NCBI GenBank assembly: GCA_002384765.1
Contig: DGBM01000255.1
Location: 1-16,440 of the forward strand
DNA: 16,440 nucleotides
Reading direction: 5' to 3'
DNA from: Demequinaceae bacterium UBA4004
GTDB lineage: Bacteria > Actinomycetota > Actinomycetes > Actinomycetales > Demequinaceae
Within the stretch, counting starts at the first letter, position 1. Every line of letters begins with the position of its first letter. Shown piece after piece: positions 13,090-16,440 of the stretch. The position numbers were made by a program, and so were the translations under genes. Below the pieces are notes generated by a model, which had not been told where the DNA came from, did no database searches, and saw only the letters and a list, made by a program, of their open reading frames with translations.

Positions 13090-14805
13090 ATGACCGCCAG
13101 CGCGCCCGACATCAGCCGCCATCTTGACGGCGTGCAAGTGGGGCTCGACCAGATCGGTGAGCCCCTGCACTCCACCACGTTTGTGGTGGTGGACCTCGAG
13201 ACCACGGGCGGCTCCCCTGCCTCGAGCGCCATCACCGAGATCGGTGCGGTGAAGACGCGCGGAGGCGAGGTCATTGGCGAGTTCCAGACCCTCGTGGATC
13301 CTGGTATGCCCATTCCTCCCATGATCGTGGCGCTCACGGGAATCACCGATGCCATGCTCGTCGCCGCTCCCACCATCGGACAGGTCCTTCCCAGCTTTCT
13401 CGAGTTCTTGGGCGACGCCGTGCTGGTTGCACACAACGCTCCCTTCGACGTCGGCTTCCTGAAGGCCGCATGTCGGCAACAGGACTACCCGTGGCCGGGC
13501 AATGAGGTGGTGGACACCGTCACCCTGGCCCGCCGGGCCACCACCAAAGAGGAGGCCCCTAACAAGAAACTCTCCACGCTTGCTCGCGCGTTCGGAACCG
13601 TCGTGACGCCGAACCACCGGGCGCTCGACGACGCCCGTGCGACGTCGGAAATCCTGCACCACATGCTGGAGCGGTTGGCCCGGTTTGGGATCACGCACCG
13701 CGAAGACCTGGATGCCCTGCGCAACCCAGTGCCGGAGAAGTTGCGCAAGAAGGCAACGATGGCCGACAAGGTGCCCGCGCAACCGGGCGTCTATATCTTC
13801 AGGGGGCCTCAGGGTGAACGCCTGTACGTGGGGACCTCAAAGAACTTGCGGTCTCGGGTCAAGACCTACTTTACTCGTGGCGAGAAGCGCCGTCAGATTC
13901 GCGAGATGCTCGAGCTCGCCGTGGGCGTAGACGCGTACGTATGCGCGACGGAACTCGAAGCCAGGGTGGTCGAGGTGAGAATGATCGATCGCTACCGGCC
14001 GCGCTACAACCGGCGTTCTGCACGTCCCGAACGGACGGCCTGGATCGGTTTGACCGATGAGCGCTACCCGCGCCTGCGCGTCACCCGGTCCGCATCCGGC
14101 GGCGGCGCGCTCGTGGGGCCGATGCGCGGCGCTGGCGAGTCTCAGACTGCGATCGAAGCTCTTCAGCTCGCCTTGGGAGTGCGCACGTGCACGACTCGTC
14201 TCACGATCGTGCCCCGGGCGGGCGCCCGCGCGTGCCTGCTGAAAGACCTCGGCCAGTGTGCCGCGCCCTGCGTGGGGGGCGCGGACTCGGGGTACGACGC
14301 CACGGTCCGCGCGGCGACGCGGGCGTTGCAGGGTGACCCGTCGCCGGTGGTCGACGTGCTCGCAGCTGCCATTGAAGAACACGTGGTCACGCTCGATTTC
14401 GAGCGCGCCGCCGAGCTGAGAGATGGAATCTCCGCTCTCGTCGACGGGTCGATGAGGTCTCAGCGCCTGCAGGCGTTACGCGGCGTCCGCTTGGTGGCCG
14501 TCCGGCGCGCGGGGAACGGATTCGACGTGATCTCCGTGGTGGACGGCGTGCTTGCAGGGTCGGCCCATGTTTCACAGGGCGTGTGGGCGGCGTGCGCTCG
14601 GCTGCGCGACAACTGGGACGAGGCGCCGGCCGATGCTCTGGTCGAGGAGCGCGAGATGCTTGCTCGCTGGCTCGAGTCGGACGGCGCGCGACTCGTGTTT
14701 ATCGAGGGCGAGTGGAGCAGTCCCGCCATGGGTGCCGCCAGGCATGCCCACTGGGTCAGCGCACGCAACCTCGACCGCCTCAGTGTCGGGCAACTTCCGC
14801 GCTAG
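13090..14805 (+). CDS. DEDDh 3'-5' exonuclease fused to UvrC-like GIY-YIG nuclease domain (Rv2191-like)
   Basis: A 571-residue two-nuclease fusion. Residues 30-195 form a DnaQ/epsilon-type DEDDh exonuclease: DLETTG (Asp35, Glu37), AHNAPFD (Asp120) and HRALDDARAT (His176, Asp181). After a short linker comes a GIY-YIG domain as in the N-terminus of UvrC: PGVY (Tyr235) and LYVG (Tyr246 to Gly248), with R in NLRSRV. A Cys-containing segment (CLLKDLGQCAAPC) and a UVR-like stretch (DFERAAELRDGI) follow, as in UvrC. The C-terminal RNase H-like nuclease and helix-hairpin-helix domains of true UvrC are absent, so it is not UvrC itself. It is likely to act in DNA repair or processing; in vivo substrate is unknown. 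The start is set by the -10 box 7 nt upstream. It ends 15 nt from trpD, convergently. Confidence 0.9.
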   Translation: MTASAPDISRHLDGVQVGLDQIGEPLHSTTFVVVDLETTGGSPASSAITEIGAVKTRGGEVIGEFQTLVDPGMPIPPMIVALTGITDAMLVAAPTIGQVLPSFLEFLGDAVLVAHNAPFDVGFLKAACRQQDYPWPGNEVVDTVTLARRATTKEEAPNKKLSTLARAFGTVVTPNHRALDDARATSEILHHMLERLARFGITHREDLDALRNPVPEKLRKKATMADKVPAQPGVYIFRGPQGERLYVGTSKNLRSRVKTYFTRGEKRRQIREMLELAVGVDAYVCATELEARVVEVRMIDRYRPRYNRRSARPERTAWIGLTDERYPRLRVTRSASGGGALVGPMRGAGESQTAIEALQLALGVRTCTTRLTIVPRAGARACLLKDLGQCAAPCVGGADSGYDATVRAATRALQGDPSPVVDVLAAAIEEHVVTLDFERAAELRDGISALVDGSMRSQRLQALRGVRLVAVRRAGNGFDVISVVDGVLAGSAHVSQGVWAACARLRDNWDEAPADALVEEREMLARWLESDGARLVFIEGEWSSPAMGAARHAHWVSARNLDRLSVGQLPR

Positions 14806-14820
14806 CAGCAGGCCCGCGCG

Positions 14821-15861
14821 TCACGATTGCGTGGCTTTGGCCCATCTCTGGAGCGTCGCGTCCGCAGCGCCGGAATCGATGGCATGAGCCGCAGCGACCA
14901 TTGCCGAGCGCATCCGCGTGATCAGGTCGCCACCGCCGGTTCCGGGCAGGGTACCGTCCGCTGCGATCGCCAGCGCGGCATTGGCAATCACGGTCTCGCG
15001 CACCGGCCCACTCGCCCCCGACAACACAGAACGCACCACCGCGGCGTTCTCGTCGGCCTCGCCGCCCCGCAACGCCGACACCGGGATCGGATGCAGGCCC
15101 AGGTCTTTCGCAGCGTCGATCACCGATTCGGTCACCACGCCGTCATGCACTTCCCACACCCGGGTAGCAGCCGTCGCCGCCAACTCGTCCAAGCCGTCCT
15201 CGTTGCGGAACACCATGCCGTGACGGCCGCGCATGGCAAGGACGTTCGCCATCACGGGGGCAAGGGCCGCGGAGGACGCCCCGATCGCGCTCACCGTGGG
15301 CTGTGCCGGGTTGGTGAGAGGGCCAAGCACGTTGAAGATCGTGGGGATACCCAACTCCTTACGCACCGGGCCGGCGAACCGCATGGCCGGGTGGAACTTG
15401 ATAGCGAAGCAGAAGGTGATGCCCACCTCTTCGACCACCTCGGCCACGCGCTGCGGCTCAAGGTCGAGGTTGACGCCCAATGCGGCGAGAACATCGGAGG
15501 CCCCGGTTGTGGAGGACGCGGCGCGGCTGCCGTGCTTGACCACCCGCAACCCTGCGCCTGCGATCACCAGCGACGCCATCGTCGAGATATTGACGGTGTT
15601 TGCCTTGTCTCCGCCGGTACCCACGATGTCGACGCAGCGACCGGGGATGTACAGTGGGGCCGCATGGGCGAGCATCGCCCCGACCATGCCGTTCACCTCT
15701 GGGGCCGTGGCTCCCTTCGTCTGCATGCCCATGAGGAACGCGCCCAACTGCGCATCGGTGGCTCGCCCGTTGAACACCTCGTCGAGCATCCAGGCCGTGT
15801 CCGCCGCGGCGAGGTCCTCGTCACAGGACAAACGCATCAGGATGTCGGGCCACGTTGCCAT
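14821..15861 (-). CDS. trpD: Anthranilate phosphoribosyltransferase
   Basis: A 346-residue enzyme transferring phosphoribose from PRPP to anthranilate, the second step of tryptophan synthesis. Family motifs: GTGGD (81-85) with following NIST for PRPP, KHGSRAASS (109-117), and GPLTNP (180-185); DGLDE contributes the acidic Mg-binding pair. Length is standard. The third residue of the KHGxR motif is Ser rather than the usual Asn in many homologues, probably harmless. GAAGGA lies 6 nt before the ATG at 15861. It stands alone, away from other trp genes, as Rv2192c does in M. tuberculosis. A degenerate receiver gene ends 39 nt upstream on the same strand, so the two may be co-transcribed. Confidence 0.96.
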   Translation of the reverse strand: MATWPDILMRLSCDEDLAAADTAWMLDEVFNGRATDAQLGAFLMGMQTKGATAPEVNGMVGAMLAHAAPLYIPGRCVDIVGTGGDKANTVNISTMASLVIAGAGLRVVKHGSRAASSTTGASDVLAALGVNLDLEPQRVAEVVEEVGITFCFAIKFHPAMRFAGPVRKELGIPTIFNVLGPLTNPAQPTVSAIGASSAALAPVMANVLAMRGRHGMVFRNEDGLDELAATAATRVWEVHDGVVTESVIDAAKDLGLHPIPVSALRGGEADENAAVVRSVLSGASGPVRETVIANAALAIAADGTLPGTGGGDLITRMRSAMVAAAHAIDSGAADATLQRWAKATQS

Positions 15862-15900
15862 GAAGATTCCTTCGGTGGAGCGTCGATGGGGTGGTGAGAC

Positions 15901-16332
15901 TCAAGAACTAGCGGGTGCGGGCGCGAAGAACGCGTCCACCGCATCCTTCACCACGAACGGGTCCAACGGGTGCGCCACGGCCGCGTCGGCTTCCGACCAG
16001 GTGGCGAGCCAGGCATCGCCGATGCGGCCCACCAGCAGCAGGATGGGCGGGCAGACAAACAGCTCGTGCTTCAACTGTCGCGCGATGCCCATGCCGCCAG
16101 ACTTGGCGGCCTCGCCGTCGAGGATCACCAGGTCGAAGTCGTTCGCGTCCGCCTGCATCACGGTTCCCTCGTGAGTGGCGGTCTCAGTCCATGCGACGGG
16201 CCTGCCCCACGACGTCGGGCCCACCGCGAGTTTCACCTTGTCACGCACCGTGACGTCGTCGCTGTAGAGCAAGATGCTGAGGGGCTTTACTGCCGGGGTT
16301 TCGCCGTCGTGGCGAACAGTGATGTCATTCAT
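15901..16332 (-). CDS. Stand-alone degenerate response-regulator receiver protein
   Basis: A 143-residue protein with the alternating strand-helix layout of a CheY receiver and no output domain. LLYSDD supplies the acidic pair (Asp25, Asp26) and DLVILDGEA places Asp72 where phosphorylation occurs. The conserved Thr/Ser after strand 4 is not evident (LLLVGR), and the expected Lys before the cis-Pro is His121 (AVAHPLDP), so normal phospho-switching is doubtful. The ATG at 16332 is chosen because the preceding part of the open frame is Arg-rich and without fold pattern; an ATG at 16341 is possible. It is upstream of trpD on the same strand. I recall such proteins near trpD and the cytochrome oxidase genes in related actinomycetes, but no function is known to me. 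Confidence 0.75.
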   Translation of the reverse strand: MNDITVRHDGETPAVKPLSILLYSDDVTVRDKVKLAVGPTSWGRPVAWTETATHEGTVMQADANDFDLVILDGEAAKSGGMGIARQLKHELFVCPPILLLVGRIGDAWLATWSEADAAVAHPLDPFVVKDAVDAFFAPAPASS

Positions 16333-16339
16333 GCGGTCC

Positions 16340-16345
16340 ATTCTG
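16340..16345 (-). promoter_or_regulatory. Possible extended -10 of the receiver gene
   Basis: On the minus strand TGC-CAGAAT (the hexamer with a preceding TGn) is followed by 7 nt and the ATG. The first base departs from TANNNT, so this is weaker than the other leaderless cases here. Confidence 0.28.
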
Positions 16346-16404
16346 GCATGACGCGCGGCGGTGATGTCCGCTCTGCGCTGTGGTGCCACGCCGAACCCGG
16401 GACC

Positions 16405-16437
16405 TTTGCTCGCGCAAACGCCGAAGACAGGCATAAT
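16405..16437 (+). promoter_or_regulatory. Possible outward promoter with inverted repeat at the right edge
   Basis: TTTGC-TCGC-GCAAA (16405-16418) is a 5-bp inverted repeat, and CATAAT (16432-16437) resembles a -10. By M. tuberculosis gene order a ctaE-like cytochrome oxidase subunit gene could follow, divergent from the receiver gene, but it is outside the window. Confidence 0.3.
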
Positions 16438-16440
16438 GAA

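Noticed and set aside
15862..15873. GAAG-GAAT-CTTC hairpin over the trpD ribosome site
   Set aside because: A 4-bp stem is too weak, and the Shine-Dalgarno sequence with 6-nt spacing explains the bases.
14827..15897. Plus-strand open frame of 356 codons opposite trpD
   Set aside because: Shadow of trpD; Arg/His-rich, no motif.

Overview
This window is chromosomal DNA of a high-G+C actinomycete. Evidence is the codon use, the Actinobacteria-specific families (DUF4192, an Rv2175c-like wHTH protein, a class II DAHP synthase, a Propionibacterium-type PPi-dependent phosphofructokinase, a DEDDh/GIY-YIG fusion) and a gene order recalling the Mycobacterium tuberculosis Rv2173-Rv2193 block (idsA2, Rv2175c, pknL, aroG, an acyltransferase, fadD15, Rv2191, trpD). 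The LysM-rich transglycosylase and PASTA-bearing PknL fit a non-mycobacterial actinomycete, perhaps of the Micrococcales. The genus cannot be fixed from the sequence alone.

Layout, left to right. The 5' end of the principal sigma factor gene (minus strand, cut by the window edge) is preceded by a DUF4192 gene. Divergent from DUF4192 is a polyprenyl diphosphate synthase, which converges on a small Rv2175c-like DNA-binding protein. Divergent from that is a secreted protein with four LysM domains and a lytic transglycosylase domain, followed by a PknL-type Ser/Thr kinase with four PASTA domains. Then come two minus-strand pairs: PPi-phosphofructokinase and class II DAHP synthase (ATGA overlap), and ROK glucokinase and a PlsC-type acyltransferase (19-nt gap). 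A long-chain acyl-CoA synthetase diverges from the glucokinase. It converges on a 63-residue Cys-rich protein, which is divergent from the exonuclease/GIY-YIG fusion. Last are trpD and, upstream of it on the same strand, a degenerate receiver-domain protein. The right edge holds a possible outward promoter for a gene outside the window.

Functionally the block mixes envelope biology (isoprenoids, peptidoglycan cleavage, PASTA kinase, phospholipid acylation, acyl-CoA supply), upper glycolysis feeding the shikimate pathway (Glk, PFP, DAHP synthase, TrpD) and nucleic-acid processing. No phage, transposon, CRISPR array, tRNA or rRNA is visible, and no gene-free stretch exceeds 300 bases.

The most interesting signals are in the regulatory DNA. 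Three GTCAC repeats in exact 9-bp phase, resembling an MtrA site, lie upstream of the LysM transglycosylase. A recurrent TANNNT-N6/7-start arrangement without a usable Shine-Dalgarno sequence marks five genes as probably leaderless. CTAG stop codons are shared between convergent genes at two junctions. A hairpin and a 3-codon mini-ORF precede the DUF4192 gene. I see no strong evidence for a wholly new system here.
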